The notes under the pieces are model-generated. The model worked only from the letters and a program-made list of their open reading frames with translations. It was not told the DNA's origin and did not search any database. A stretch of DNA of 64,000 bases from Metallumcola ferriviriculae (GTDB lineage Bacteria; Bacillota; JADQBR01). The stretch's first letter is position 1; each line of letters begins with the position of its first letter. Positions 41,268 through 48,901 of the stretch are shown piece by piece. A program made the translations under genes and the position numbers. The stretch lies in contig NZ_CP121694.1 of the NCBI RefSeq assembly GCF_035573695.1, positions 2,270,501-2,334,500 on the forward strand. The letters are read 5' to 3'.

Positions 41268-42803
41268 ATGACAAAACAGACTTTCTTAAAAGGTGCCATC
41301 ATACTTGTTACGGCTAGTTTCTATAACCGTTTACTAGGATTCATCTATAAAATCTTGGTCATACGGTTGATAGGAACAGAAGGAATTGGTCTCTATGAAA
41401 TGGTTTTTCCCTTTTACATTCTGGTATTAGTAATTACCACAGCTGGCGTTCCCCTGGCCATTTCCAAATTAGTGGCAGAAGAAATGGCAAAGGATAATCT
41501 CTCTGGTGCATATCGAATTTTTCGCATTGCTCTATCATTCCTTACCGTTGCCGGTGCCACGGTAACGCTTATTCTTTACAAGACCCTTCCCTTTATAATA
41601 GACCATTTCTACAGCGACCCGCGGGTATATTGGAGTTTCTGGGTAATGATACCGGCAATATTTATTATTTCAGTGTGTTCGGCTTTTAGGGGGTTTTTTC
41701 AAGGGTTGCAGCAAATGACGCCCACCGCAGTAAGTCAGGTAGTAGAACAGACTATCAGATTTTTCGTGGGTTTATGGTTTGCTAATTATTTTCTTCCATA
41801 TGGTGTGGAATTCGCGGCTATGGGTATGGCCATCGGCATGGCTGCAGGAGAATTTATCGGACTGCTGCTGATGATTGGAATTTTCCTTTTCAAGAGACCG
41901 CGGCTGCAGCCGCATGAGCGTTCGAGGACTAGAAGTTTACGCGCGTTATCTGTTATTAAGGGGATATTTTATCTGGCATTTCCTATTACACTGACAAGGA
42001 TTGTTTACAGCACTTCCATGACCATTCAGGCTTCTCTGGTACCCCAACGACTTCAAGCCACCGGCTTGTCCATCAGGGAAGCAACAGAAATGTTCGGACA
42101 ATATTCCGGTATCGCCGTTACTCTACTACACCTGCCCACCATGGTTACGGTATCACTAGCCATCACACTGGTTCCGGCAATATCCGAAGCAATCACGGCT
42201 GGGAACAGTCATCAAATTATGCAGCGAATTAATCAAGCTTTGCGGATTACCTTAATACTGGGATTACCCAGTGTAGTTATTTTTCTTCTCTTTCCCTACC
42301 GTTTGAGTGAACTGCTTTTTGCCACTTCCAGTGCCGGCGTACCCTTAAAGGTATTAGCTTGGGGCGCACTCTTTCTTTATCTACAGCAGACCACAACCGG
42401 TATTCTCCAGGGTTTGGGGAAAGTAGGTACTTCACTATTCAACGCCGCCTGCGGAGCAGCTATTACCCTGACCGGCATTTACTATCTTACCGCACTACCT
42501 GACCTGGGTATAAGGGGGACTGCCATTGCGGCAAATATGGGTTTCTTCATTGTTGCTACCCTAAACCTATTAACCATTTGGCAGACAGTGGGTTTTAGAA
42601 TTAATTTTATTAAAACTTTTCTCACGCCAGCCGGTGCTGCTTTAATCATGGCATTTACGGCATATTATATGGATAATTACCTGCAAACATATAATCCATG
42701 GTTGATACTGCCCATACTGGGATTCAGCGGCGGACTCTACTTGCTAATTTTAGTACTGACTAAATCTATCAGCATCAACCAATTTCAAAGGTTTATTAAA
42801 TGA
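41268..42803 (+). CDS. SpoVB-type polysaccharide flippase (MVF/MATE superfamily)
   Basis: A 511-residue multispanning membrane protein with about 14 hydrophobic helices. The N-terminus FLKGAIILVTASFYNRLLGF and FYKILVIRLIGTEGIGLYEM-like segment (residues about 5-45), then GVPLAISKLVAEEMA, are characteristic of SpoVB/YtgP proteins that move lipid-linked glycans during spore cortex or wall formation. The ATG follows GACAGGAGGTG. Its last codons lie inside the first unit of a 102-bp tandem repeat array (42795-43227). Sporulation-specific expression is expected but was not established here. YtgP-like or other lipid II flippase roles are equally possible. Confidence 0.85.
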   Translation: MTKQTFLKGAIILVTASFYNRLLGFIYKILVIRLIGTEGIGLYEMVFPFYILVLVITTAGVPLAISKLVAEEMAKDNLSGAYRIFRIALSFLTVAGATVTLILYKTLPFIIDHFYSDPRVYWSFWVMIPAIFIISVCSAFRGFFQGLQQMTPTAVSQVVEQTIRFFVGLWFANYFLPYGVEFAAMGMAIGMAAGEFIGLLLMIGIFLFKRPRLQPHERSRTRSLRALSVIKGIFYLAFPITLTRIVYSTSMTIQASLVPQRLQATGLSIREATEMFGQYSGIAVTLLHLPTMVTVSLAITLVPAISEAITAGNSHQIMQRINQALRITLILGLPSVVIFLLFPYRLSELLFATSSAGVPLKVLAWGALFLYLQQTTTGILQGLGKVGTSLFNAACGAAITLTGIYYLTALPDLGIRGTAIAANMGFFIVATLNLLTIWQTVGFRINFIKTFLTPAGAALIMAFTAYYMDNYLQTYNPWLILPILGFSGGLYLLILVLTKSISINQFQRFIK

Positions 42804-43227
42804 AACTTGGCTTGGGCCAAGTCTAAGTCTTTTTTAGACGCAGGCGGAAGCCCTAGTTGAATTAATGCCTCCCCAGAGCTATGCTTTCTGACTGGTATTA
42901 AATGAAACTTGGCTTGGGCCAAGTCTAAGTCTTTTTTAGACGCAGGCGGAAGCCCTAGTTGAATTAATGCCTCCCCAGAACTATGCTTTCTAACTGGTAT
43001 TAAATGAAACTTGGCTTGGGCCAAGTCTAAGTCTTTTTTAGACGCAGGCGGAAGCCCTAGTTGAATTAATGCCTCCCCAGAGCTATGCTTTCTGACTGGT
43101 ATTAAATGAAACTTGGCTTGGGCCAAGTCTAAGTCTTTTTTAGACGCAGGCGGAAGCCCTAGTTGAATTAATGCCTCCCCAGAGCTATGCTTTCTAACTG
43201 GTATTAAATGAAACTTGGCTTGGGCCA
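42795..43227. repeat. 102-bp tandem repeat array (four full copies plus 25 bp)
   Basis: Units begin at 42795, 42897, 42999 and 43101, with a partial fifth from 43203. Each begins ATTAAATGAAACTTGG. Within a unit, CTTGG-CTTGGG-CCAAG and GTCTAA-GTCTTTT-TTAGAC can form hairpins, the first followed by a T-rich stretch like an intrinsic terminator. Copies differ at only two positions (AGAGCTATG or AGAACTATG; TCTGACTGG or TCTAACTGG). Because 102 is divisible by three, an open frame of 147 codons persists on the minus strand, but it has no ribosome site. Confidence 0.95.
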
Positions 43228-43253
43228 TAGAAGACTTAGCAGTTTGATATTAA

Positions 43254-43279
43254 ATAAAGTTCCCCGGTACCTGGGAACT
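43254..43279 (-). terminator. Intrinsic terminator of surE
   Basis: AAGTTCCC pairs with GGGGAACTT around AGGTACC, directly after the surE stop on the minus strand, followed by TATTTAAT. Confidence 0.8.
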
Positions 43280-44029
43280 TTAAATTTCTAACTGCCACGA
43301 TCTAATTTGCTCTAATATACGATAGTTGGTCAGGTCAAAATGTACCGGAGTCAATGAGACAAACTGTTCATTGACTGCAGCGATATCCGTATCGTCTCCG
43401 GCACTTATATCTTCAACCCTTCCAGCTAACCAATAATAACTTTTACCTCGGGGGTCCTTCCGTTCCTGCACCGCATCCACATAACGCCTCAGACCGAGCG
43501 TTGTAATCTTAATACCTTTCAACTGCTGATATTGTACGGCAGGAACATTAATATTGAGCAGCGTTTCCGGAGGTACTTCATTCAGATGTACCCTCCTGCA
43601 TAATTTTGCCGTAACCTCTGCCGCTGAATTGAAATCACTATCCCCATCATGTGAAACCAACGAGACCGCAAAAGATGGTATCCCCGCCATAATTCCTTCC
43701 ACGGCTGCTGAGACAGTACCTGAATAGAGTACGTCCGTACCTAGGTTAGGCCCTAGATTTATGCCGGAAATAATTAAGTCCGGCGGCGCGGGCATCAAGG
43801 CTTCCAAAGCCAGTTTCACACAGTCTGCCGGTGTACCGGAAACAGCGTATTGCCTTTTCTCTCTTTCATCTGCCCGCAGTGGTTTATGTACGGTAATACC
43901 ATGCCCGGATGCGCTGCGCTCCCTTTCTGGAGCTACGATATAAGTCTCGCCAAGTTCTTTAATATGCTGGTAAAGGACATTAATGCCTTTAGCATTTATT
44001 CCATCATCGTTGGTCAGTAATATTCGCAT
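43280..44029 (-). CDS. surE: 5'-nucleotidase SurE
   Basis: A 249-residue metal-dependent phosphatase acting on nucleoside 5'-monophosphates. ATG 44029 (MRILLTNDDGINAKGI) follows CTGGAGGATTAG; the DD pair is the metal-binding site at the N-terminus. Further motifs are APERERSASGHGITVHKPLR, VSGTPADCVKLALEAL, ISGINLGPNLGTDVLYSGTV and AAVEGIMAGIPSFAVSL. Length is normal. It lies 20 bp after lepB and is followed by a terminator. Confidence 0.95.
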   Translation of the reverse strand: MRILLTNDDGINAKGINVLYQHIKELGETYIVAPERERSASGHGITVHKPLRADEREKRQYAVSGTPADCVKLALEALMPAPPDLIISGINLGPNLGTDVLYSGTVSAAVEGIMAGIPSFAVSLVSHDGDSDFNSAAEVTAKLCRRVHLNEVPPETLLNINVPAVQYQQLKGIKITTLGLRRYVDAVQERKDPRGKSYYWLAGRVEDISAGDDTDIAAVNEQFVSLTPVHFDLTNYRILEQIRSWQLEI

Positions 44030-44049
44030 ACATTCTAATCCTCCAGTTA

Positions 44050-44574
44050 TTAATGTAGCATAGCAAAATGTTTTAGTGGCCAATAACGCAAAAATGCTTT
44101 TCCTTTTATTCTATCCAGGGTCAGCCAAGCACCCCAGGCATGACTATCATAACTCTCATTTCTATTATCACCCAAAACAAAAATTGCATTATCCGGCACC
44201 CTTACCGGCCCAAAATTATAATCGGGACGGTCATGCTGGTATGATTCTTTTAAAGCTACCCCATTAATAAAGACTTCACCACTTTTGACCTCTACCACTT
44301 CTCCAGGCAGCCCAATAACCCTCTTTAAATAATCGTTTTCCGAACTTAATACTTCAGGAGGCGCAAATACTATAATCTCACCCCTCTCCGGAGTGGTGAA
44401 ATCATAAATAAACTTATTTACCAACAAGCGGTCGTTAATTTGAATTGTTGGCAGCATTGACCCTGTTGGAACCACCCTTGCTTCAACAACATAAGTACGT
44501 AGTACCAGTGATAGTGCCAATGCCACCAGCAGTGTTATTACCGTTTCCTTTATTAACATCCACAGCCTTTTCAT
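44050..44574 (-). CDS. lepB: Signal peptidase I
   Basis: A 174-residue type I signal peptidase with one N-terminal membrane helix (VITLLVALALSLVLRTYVV). The catalytic serine is in PTGSMLPTIQINDRLLVN (about residue 39), and the lysine general base is in DYLKRVIGLPGEVVEV (about 84). The C-terminal box is VLGDNRNESYDSHAWG. The ATG follows TTAAGGAGTAAAATT. It lies at the distal end of a co-directional run from queD to surE, though the run is not necessarily one transcript. Confidence 0.94.
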   Translation of the reverse strand: MKRLWMLIKETVITLLVALALSLVLRTYVVEARVVPTGSMLPTIQINDRLLVNKFIYDFTTPERGEIIVFAPPEVLSSENDYLKRVIGLPGEVVEVKSGEVFINGVALKESYQHDRPDYNFGPVRVPDNAIFVLGDNRNESYDSHAWGAWLTLDRIKGKAFLRYWPLKHFAMLH

Positions 44575-44598
44575 AATTTTACTCCTTAATGGACCAGT

Positions 44599-44760
44599 TC
44601 AGCGGCCAATTTTAATAGTACCGTCGGCAAAGCAAGTATGCATTGTCCGGCAACGGGGGCAGCGAATAACTAACATATTCGGTAGCGAAAAAACCAATTC
44701 CCAATCCTTTCCGGACAGGGTCAAATAACATTTCAAGCAGTAATCCAATACCTCCATCAT
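44599..44760 (-). CDS. Zinc-ribbon-like small protein (53 residues)
   Basis: A short gene reading MMEVLDYCLKCYLTLSGKDW then ELVFSLPNMLVIRCPRCRTM. Two cysteine pairs (CLKC and CPRC) fit a zinc ribbon. Start ATG 44760 (or 44757) follows GGAAGGAGCAGC. It lies between lepB (24 bp) and the YpmA-like gene on the same strand. It is distinct in sequence from the Com-like proteins of the cytochrome island, though the VIRCPRC segment is similar in kind. Function unknown. Confidence 0.65.
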   Translation of the reverse strand: MMEVLDYCLKCYLTLSGKDWELVFSLPNMLVIRCPRCRTMHTCFADGTIKIGR

Positions 44761-44818
44761 GCTGCTCCTTCCAACATCCTTTACTGCATCTTATGATAAA
44801 GGAGCTGACATTGACAAA

Positions 44819-44986
44819 TTAGACACGATAAATACTTATAGTCATCGTGCCTGCCTCGGTATCTTTGGTTAGGCCGAACATCACATTATCCTCTTTTAAA
44901 CTCTTATTCAAAAAGTCAACCATTTGAAAGAGCTTGTCGTCCGCCGGCAGCGTTTTGGTAGCAAATGGTATCAATTTCTCAGCCAC
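44819..44986 (-). CDS. YpmA-like protein (DUF4264), 55 residues
   Basis: GTG 44986 follows GGGGGGAACTG. The protein reads MAEKLIPFATKTLPADDKLF, then QMVDFLNKSLKEDNVMFGLT and ends ISIYRV. The LNKSLK...VMFGL...IYR pattern matches Bacillus YpmA/DUF4264 proteins, whose function is unknown. It lies 12 bp downstream of folE on the same strand, so it is probably cotranscribed with the pterin/queuosine genes. Confidence 0.75.
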   Translation of the reverse strand: MAEKLIPFATKTLPADDKLFQMVDFLNKSLKEDNVMFGLTKDTEAGTMTISIYRV

Positions 44987-44997
44987 CAGTTCCCCCC

Positions 44998-45561
44998 CTA
45001 ACTATTTTCACGTATTAAGCTGAACGCTTCCGCTCTAGTTGCTTCATTTGCCCTAAATATCCCTCGGACAGCAGATGTAAGGGTCTTAGACCCTGGTTTT
45101 TTAACACCTCGCATAGTCATACACATGTGTTCTGCTTCCACAACCACTATTACTCCTCTAGGATTTAGCGATTCCATTATTGAATCAGCAATCTGAGAAG
45201 TCAGCCTTTCCTGGAGTTGAGGCCGCTTTGCATATCCTTCTACTACCCGGGCCAGTTTACTTAACCCGGTTATTTTACCCTTTCGTGGAATATACGCAAC
45301 ATGCGCCTTGCCGTAAAAAGGAAGCAGGTGATGTTCGCACATGGAATAAAGAGGAATATCCTTCACCAAAACCATCTCCTCATGATCTTCGGTGAACAGT
45401 ACCTGCAAGTACTCCTTGGGGTCTTGTTCCAGACCGCAGAAAATCTCTTTGTACATACGCGCGACCCTAGCAGGAGTATCCTGTAACCCTTCTCGTCCGG
45501 GGTCCTCTCCGATAGCCTCCAAGATCATTTTGACGCCTTCTTCAACTCGTTTTAAATCCAT
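44998..45561 (-). CDS. folE: GTP cyclohydrolase I (FolE)
   Basis: A 187-residue enzyme converting GTP to 7,8-dihydroneopterin triphosphate. ATG 45561 follows TTGGAGGTTAATAAA. Family landmarks: [17 protein letters not shown], the zinc-binding [40 protein letters not shown] and the C-terminal [17 protein letters not shown]. The product feeds QueD, encoded in the same run, for queuosine synthesis as well as folate. It is separated from queE by 21 bp, supporting one operon with queD-queC-DUF366-queE-folE. Confidence 0.96.
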   Translation of the reverse strand: MDLKRVEEGVKMILEAIGEDPGREGLQDTPARVARMYKEIFCGLEQDPKEYLQVLFTEDHEEMVLVKDIPLYSMCEHHLLPFYGKAHVAYIPRKGKITGLSKLARVVEGYAKRPQLQERLTSQIADSIMESLNPRGVIVVVEAEHMCMTMRGVKKPGSKTLTSAVRGIFRANEATRAEAFSLIRENS

Positions 45562-45582
45562 TTTATTAACCTCCAAGCCTGT

Positions 45583-46320
45583 TTAACGTACTCCCATCAA
45601 CTTATGCAGCTGGGGTAAAATCCTTACTTCAGTCAGCATATCAGCCAACTCCCATTGGTAGTAATCCAACATCTCGTGCCAGTAGATATCCCCGTTTTCA
45701 GAAGTCACTGGCTGTAAAATCACGGGAATGGAGCAGTCTACCGCTGCCACCATATTCGCTATATCCTTAAGCAGTCCCAGAGTTACTTCGGGGGTTATCA
45801 CCATTTTAACATAAACAGAGGAACATGCCTCTGCTGCCGTAGCTAAAAATTCCTGCTGTGTCCTCCAAACTGTTGCCGAAACTGCCGGTGGCAATTTTAT
45901 ATCCATACTGACAATGTCTATCGCATGGGAAACTTTCCTAAAAGCATCCAGCAGGGTTCCATTGGTTTCCAGTAACACCCTGCCGCCATTATCCTGCCAA
46001 TGTTCTGCCGCCTCCATTACAGCCATTGGCTGCATAAGCGGCTCGCCACCGGTAATACTCAAACTGTGATGCCTTTCCGGCTTCATTGCAGCCAGTATTT
46101 GAAACAACTTTTCTTTGGTGAAAGGATTTGCCACCATTTCCGGGTCAGAGCTGCCGGGATAAGATACAGACGCTTTTGCCGGGGGGTAAAAACTCACTCG
46201 GGTGTCGCAATACATACAGCGTAAGTTGCACCCGGATAAGCGTAAAAAGAGATGGCGGCAGCCGCTGAAAAGACCCTCACCCTGCACTGAAGAGAAAATT
46301 TCATGCACGTTTATTGCCAT
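45583..46320 (-). CDS. queE: 7-carboxy-7-deazaguanine synthase (QueE)
   Basis: A 245-residue radical SAM enzyme that makes 7-carboxy-7-deazaguanine from 6-carboxytetrahydropterin. The N-terminus INVHEIFSSVQGEGLFSG is typical, and the [4Fe-4S] motif is CNLRCMYCDT (Cx3Cx2C). SLSITGGEPLMQP and VLLETNGTL follow. Its ATG overlaps the stop of the DUF366 gene (TAATG), so translation is coupled. Confidence 0.95.
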   Translation of the reverse strand: MAINVHEIFSSVQGEGLFSGCRHLFLRLSGCNLRCMYCDTRVSFYPPAKASVSYPGSSDPEMVANPFTKEKLFQILAAMKPERHHSLSITGGEPLMQPMAVMEAAEHWQDNGGRVLLETNGTLLDAFRKVSHAIDIVSMDIKLPPAVSATVWRTQQEFLATAAEACSSVYVKMVITPEVTLGLLKDIANMVAAVDCSIPVILQPVTSENGDIYWHEMLDYYQWELADMLTEVRILPQLHKLMGVR

Positions 46321-46874
46321 TAAAAGACCCCTCTCACTTTACACCTTGCCCGATCGATTGATTGAACCTCAGCCACATACGCATCCAATATTTTCCGAGC
46401 CAGATCGCTGACATCACTAATAGCCAAATCCTCCAAAGAAGCAGTTTTCACGGGAGTCCCCTCATTTGTAATATTAAGCGCCAAATGAATAAGTCCGGAT
46501 ACCGGACTCAATGTGGCAATTGATACCGATAATTTTCCATCGAAAAATAAGTCGTCGCCCTGTCGCACAATTTTTTCTTTACTCACTGTTTCGAGCACTT
46601 CCTTGACTATCAACACCAAAAGCCGCTGTCGTGTCACCATTAATGACATATCGTTAATGAAATGTTCCACAATGAAATGCAGCATCATATCGGAACTGAT
46701 AGGAGCATTATCCAGCACATCCTCCACGTCCACCATTTCACTTAATTGAACGCGGCAAGGACCTTGAAAAGCAATAATGGAATCTCCTAACAGTTGGAAT
46801 CTTTTGTATGCAAACAATGAACTTAGTTGGGTTCCATCGTAGGTAAGCGCTTTATCTATCCATAAGCTTTGCAT
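46320..46874 (-). CDS. DUF366 family protein
   Basis: A 184-residue protein starting MQSLWIDKALTYDGTQLSSL at ATG 46874, with AGGGGCAGGTG upstream inside the end of queC (23-bp overlap). The opening block and LLGDSIIAFQGPCRV match DUF366. A conserved MMLHFIVEHF and DLFFDGKLSVSIATLSP follow. No reaction is known to me. Its position, overlapping queC and coupled to queE, strongly suggests a role in 7-deazaguanine/pterin metabolism. The longer frame to 46949 is unlikely. Confidence 0.85.
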   Translation of the reverse strand: MQSLWIDKALTYDGTQLSSLFAYKRFQLLGDSIIAFQGPCRVQLSEMVDVEDVLDNAPISSDMMLHFIVEHFINDMSLMVTRQRLLVLIVKEVLETVSKEKIVRQGDDLFFDGKLSVSIATLSPVSGLIHLALNITNEGTPVKTASLEDLAISDVSDLARKILDAYVAEVQSIDRARCKVRGVF

Positions 46875-47532
46875 AATTAACACCTGCCCCTTTAAACGCT
46901 CGTAACAATCGTAAGCAGCTTTCACACTGGCCGCATAAACTGTCCCCACCGGTATAACAACTCCACATATAGTGCCATGGAACCCCCAATCTAATTCCTT
47001 CTCGTACTATATCGGTCTTGTCCATATGCTGTGTTGGTGCCCATATCGCCACATCGGACAATGTTGATAATTCCAAGTAATCATTGACCCGCTTCACAAA
47101 TTGCTCACTATTATCAGGAAAAGTTACCGCTTCTTCATGATTAAAACCAGCAATTATATATTCCATGCCAAGACTTTCAGCAAAGCACGCAGCTATACTT
47201 GTGAAAAGCCCATTGCGGTTGGGAACCCATACCGCTGCCGCTGCTTTTCCAGCAGCATCAGGATTATCAATATCTTTATCATTCATCTGAGGTAAATTGC
47301 CGGTCATTTGTAATGCCGATTTATCAATTTCCTTTAACCAAGGTAATTGTACCACCTGATGTGCCAAGCTATAATAGTTACATATACCTACTGCCGCAGC
47401 AATTTCTTTTTTCGCAGCCTGCTGCCCGTAATCAAATGTCAGAGCAAAAGATACCTGCAGCTTTTCCCGAGCCAATGCCAAACTGACCAAAGAATCCAAA
47501 CCACCTGACAATAAAACCAAGGCCCCGCTCAA
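46852..47532 (-). CDS. queC: 7-cyano-7-deazaguanine synthase (QueC)
   Basis: A 226-residue ATP-dependent preQ0 synthase. TTG 47532 follows GGAGGATAAG and overlaps the queD end. The PP-loop is VLLSGGLDSLVSLALA (about residues 6-21). VWVPNRNGLFTSIAACFAES is the second block, and the zinc-binding cysteines are in CYTGGDSLCGQCESC. It converts 7-carboxy-7-deazaguanine to preQ0 and sits between queD and DUF366 in the operon. Confidence 0.96.
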   Translation of the reverse strand: MSGALVLLSGGLDSLVSLALAREKLQVSFALTFDYGQQAAKKEIAAAVGICNYYSLAHQVVQLPWLKEIDKSALQMTGNLPQMNDKDIDNPDAAGKAAAAVWVPNRNGLFTSIAACFAESLGMEYIIAGFNHEEAVTFPDNSEQFVKRVNDYLELSTLSDVAIWAPTQHMDKTDIVREGIRLGVPWHYMWSCYTGGDSLCGQCESCLRLLRAFKGAGVNYAKLMDR

Positions 47533-47904
47533 TTACTTATCCTCCTTATAAACAGCGGAAGCATCAGGGGATTCCCACACGGTGACACAGTCCACTGACA
47601 CATGTTTTGGCAAAAATTCTTTAACCTTATCAAAAATTATCCGTGCCATGTTTTCAGCAGTGGGATTAACCTCATGAAAATCTGGTAGTTCATTAAGGTA
47701 ACGATGGTCATAATCCCCTACCAGTTTTTCCAGTTGGCCCTTTAGATAACCAAAATCCAGCAGCATCCCTTTATCATCCAATTCACTTCCAAAAACATTT
47801 ATTTCCACCAACCAGGTATGTCCGTGCAGGTTGGCACATTTACCCTGGTAATTATTAAGTAAATGAGCAGCGCTAAACCGTTTTTTTACTGTCAAAACAT
47901 ACAT
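47533..47904 (-). CDS. queD: 6-carboxy-5,6,7,8-tetrahydropterin synthase (QueD)
   Basis: A 123-residue pterin enzyme of the PTPS family. Zinc histidines lie in FSAAHLL and NLHGHTWLVEI, and the catalytic cysteine is in GKCANLHGH. DKGMLLDFGYLKGQL and NPTAENMARIIFD are further conserved blocks. ATG 47904 follows GGGGGAAAGCAG. It is the first gene of the queuosine operon; I see no preQ1 riboswitch in the approximately 100 bp upstream. Confidence 0.95.
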   Translation of the reverse strand: MYVLTVKKRFSAAHLLNNYQGKCANLHGHTWLVEINVFGSELDDKGMLLDFGYLKGQLEKLVGDYDHRYLNELPDFHEVNPTAENMARIIFDKVKEFLPKHVSVDCVTVWESPDASAVYKEDK

Positions 47905-47994
47905 CTGCTTTCCCCCGTCAATTTTTCGACATATCTATGTAAAATTCTTGCTATAACTTAATTTTCCCTGCTCAGCCGAATAAAATAGCTTAAA

Positions 47995-48032
47995 ATTTAA
48001 AAATCCCCTGCATTAGTTTCACACAGGGGATT
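47995..48032 (-). terminator. Intrinsic terminator after the 45-residue gene
   Basis: AATCCCCTG pairs with CAGGGGATT, followed by TTTAAATT on the minus strand. It isolates the queD operon from the small gene upstream. Confidence 0.85.
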
Positions 48033-48042
48033 GCAATTAAGT

Positions 48043-48180
48043 TTACTTAAAGCTATGAATATAGCTCATTTTCCAATCTTCATGGCTATGATTATGAAGC
48101 ATGGTATCAGTAGCCGCAAAAGCTTCTTGAAAACGGGAAATACGTTTTTGAGCTAGACTATCCGTAAAAATTTTAAACAT
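48043..48180 (-). CDS. Hypothetical 45-residue protein
   Basis: ATG 48180 is preceded by an ideal site (GGAGGAGAGGAC) and the frame reads MFKIFTDSLAQKRISRFQEA, then FAATDTMLHNHSHEDWKMSY. It is hydrophilic, with a central histidine group, and has no membrane segment. An intrinsic terminator follows the stop by about 10 bases. It lies between queD and the second palindromic element. I do not recognise it, but the strong ribosome site and own terminator argue that it is real. Confidence 0.6.
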   Translation of the reverse strand: MFKIFTDSLAQKRISRFQEAFAATDTMLHNHSHEDWKMSYIHSFK

Positions 48181-48217
48181 GTCCTCTCCTCCTTCAGAAG
48201 AAATTATTTCTAGTAGT

Positions 48218-48372
48218 GCGTGTTCAAAAAGGCCATCGTAGCAGGAGCAAGAAGTTCAAGGCGCGAAGGCTTTCAGACGCGGAGCGTACTAGTGGCGTAC
48301 GTGAGCAGTCTCAAAGACTGAGCAACGCAGAAATTCGCCGCTCACCTGCGATGGACTTTTTGAACATCCTCT
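48218..48372. repeat. 155-bp palindromic element, copy 2
   Basis: Nearly identical to copy 1 at 36880-37034. In the terminal stem, CCATTG/CAATGG of copy 1 is CCATCG/CGATGG here, a compensatory change that keeps the pairing; one other terminal position (AAGTCC to AAGGCC) is not compensated. Its last two bases overlap the fur stop codon (TAG, 48371-48373). Confidence 0.85.
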
Positions 48373-48805
48373 AGTAGCATCCACTGCAATAGCCGTAAAA
48401 CTTCACCTTATGATCAATAATTTTAAAATCTATTTTTGCCGTGATCTGTTCTTCTAACGCTTCCAATAGGTCATCGCCAAATTCTAACACTTTGCCACAG
48501 TTAAGACATATCAGGTGATGATGATGATGTATTTCACTATCATTTAACTCATAACGGTTTTTTCCATCATCAAAACTGAGTTTTTGCAACACATCTAATT
48601 CAGCAAACAAGTCAAGAGTTCTATATACAGTTGCCAGCCCGATTTCCGGATGCGATTCTTGTAACACCCGATAAACCTCTTCCGCGCTCAGATGTTCTCC
48701 GTCCTTCTTTAAAAACAACGTAAGTATTTCTTTACGCTGAGGCGTCACCTTATAATCTTTTTGTTTCAACATTTCAAAAACCTTATTAGCGCGTTCATGT
48801 TGCAT
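48371..48805 (-). CDS. Fur family metalloregulator
   Basis: A 144-residue repressor. ATG 48805 follows GGGTGGG. The N-terminal winged helix contains YKVTPQRKEILTLFLKKDGEHLS-type sequence and GLATVYRTLDLFAELDVL (recognition helix). The metal site is HHHHHLICLNCGKVLEF, and the final CSGCY supplies a second cysteine pair, so a structural zinc is expected. The type (Fur, Zur or PerR) cannot be settled from the motif. A perfect 8-3-8 inverted repeat 16 bases upstream (48822-48840) suggests autoregulation. Confidence 0.88.
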   Translation of the reverse strand: MQHERANKVFEMLKQKDYKVTPQRKEILTLFLKKDGEHLSAEEVYRVLQESHPEIGLATVYRTLDLFAELDVLQKLSFDDGKNRYELNDSEIHHHHHLICLNCGKVLEFGDDLLEALEEQITAKIDFKIIDHKVKFYGYCSGCY

Positions 48806-48821
48806 TAATGTTTCCCACCCC

Positions 48822-48840
48822 ATTGATAACTTTTATCAAT
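48822..48840 (-). promoter_or_regulatory. Probable Fur-family operator
   Basis: ATTGATAA-CTT-TTATCAAT is a perfect inverted repeat related to the TGATAATnATTATCA Fur box but with a three-base centre. It lies directly upstream of the fur ribosome site, where binding would block its own expression. Confidence 0.65.
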
Positions 48841-48901
48841 TACATTTTACTACCAAAGTTCCTTCTTGTCAACTTTAACAAAGCAACCAACCCGTCACAT
48901 T

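Noticed and set aside
42795-43227. CRISPR array.
   Set aside because: Units are head-to-tail 102-bp repeats without spacers and no cas genes are nearby.
42785-43228. A 147-codon open frame on the minus strand in the tandem repeats, encoding four copies of a 34-residue repeat.
   Set aside because: It is open only because the 102-bp period is a multiple of three, has no ribosome site, and overlaps the end of the flippase gene; I treat it as noncoding.
47905-48042. preQ1 riboswitch before queD.
   Set aside because: No preQ1-I or II core could be read in the region; only a terminator of the upstream small gene is present.
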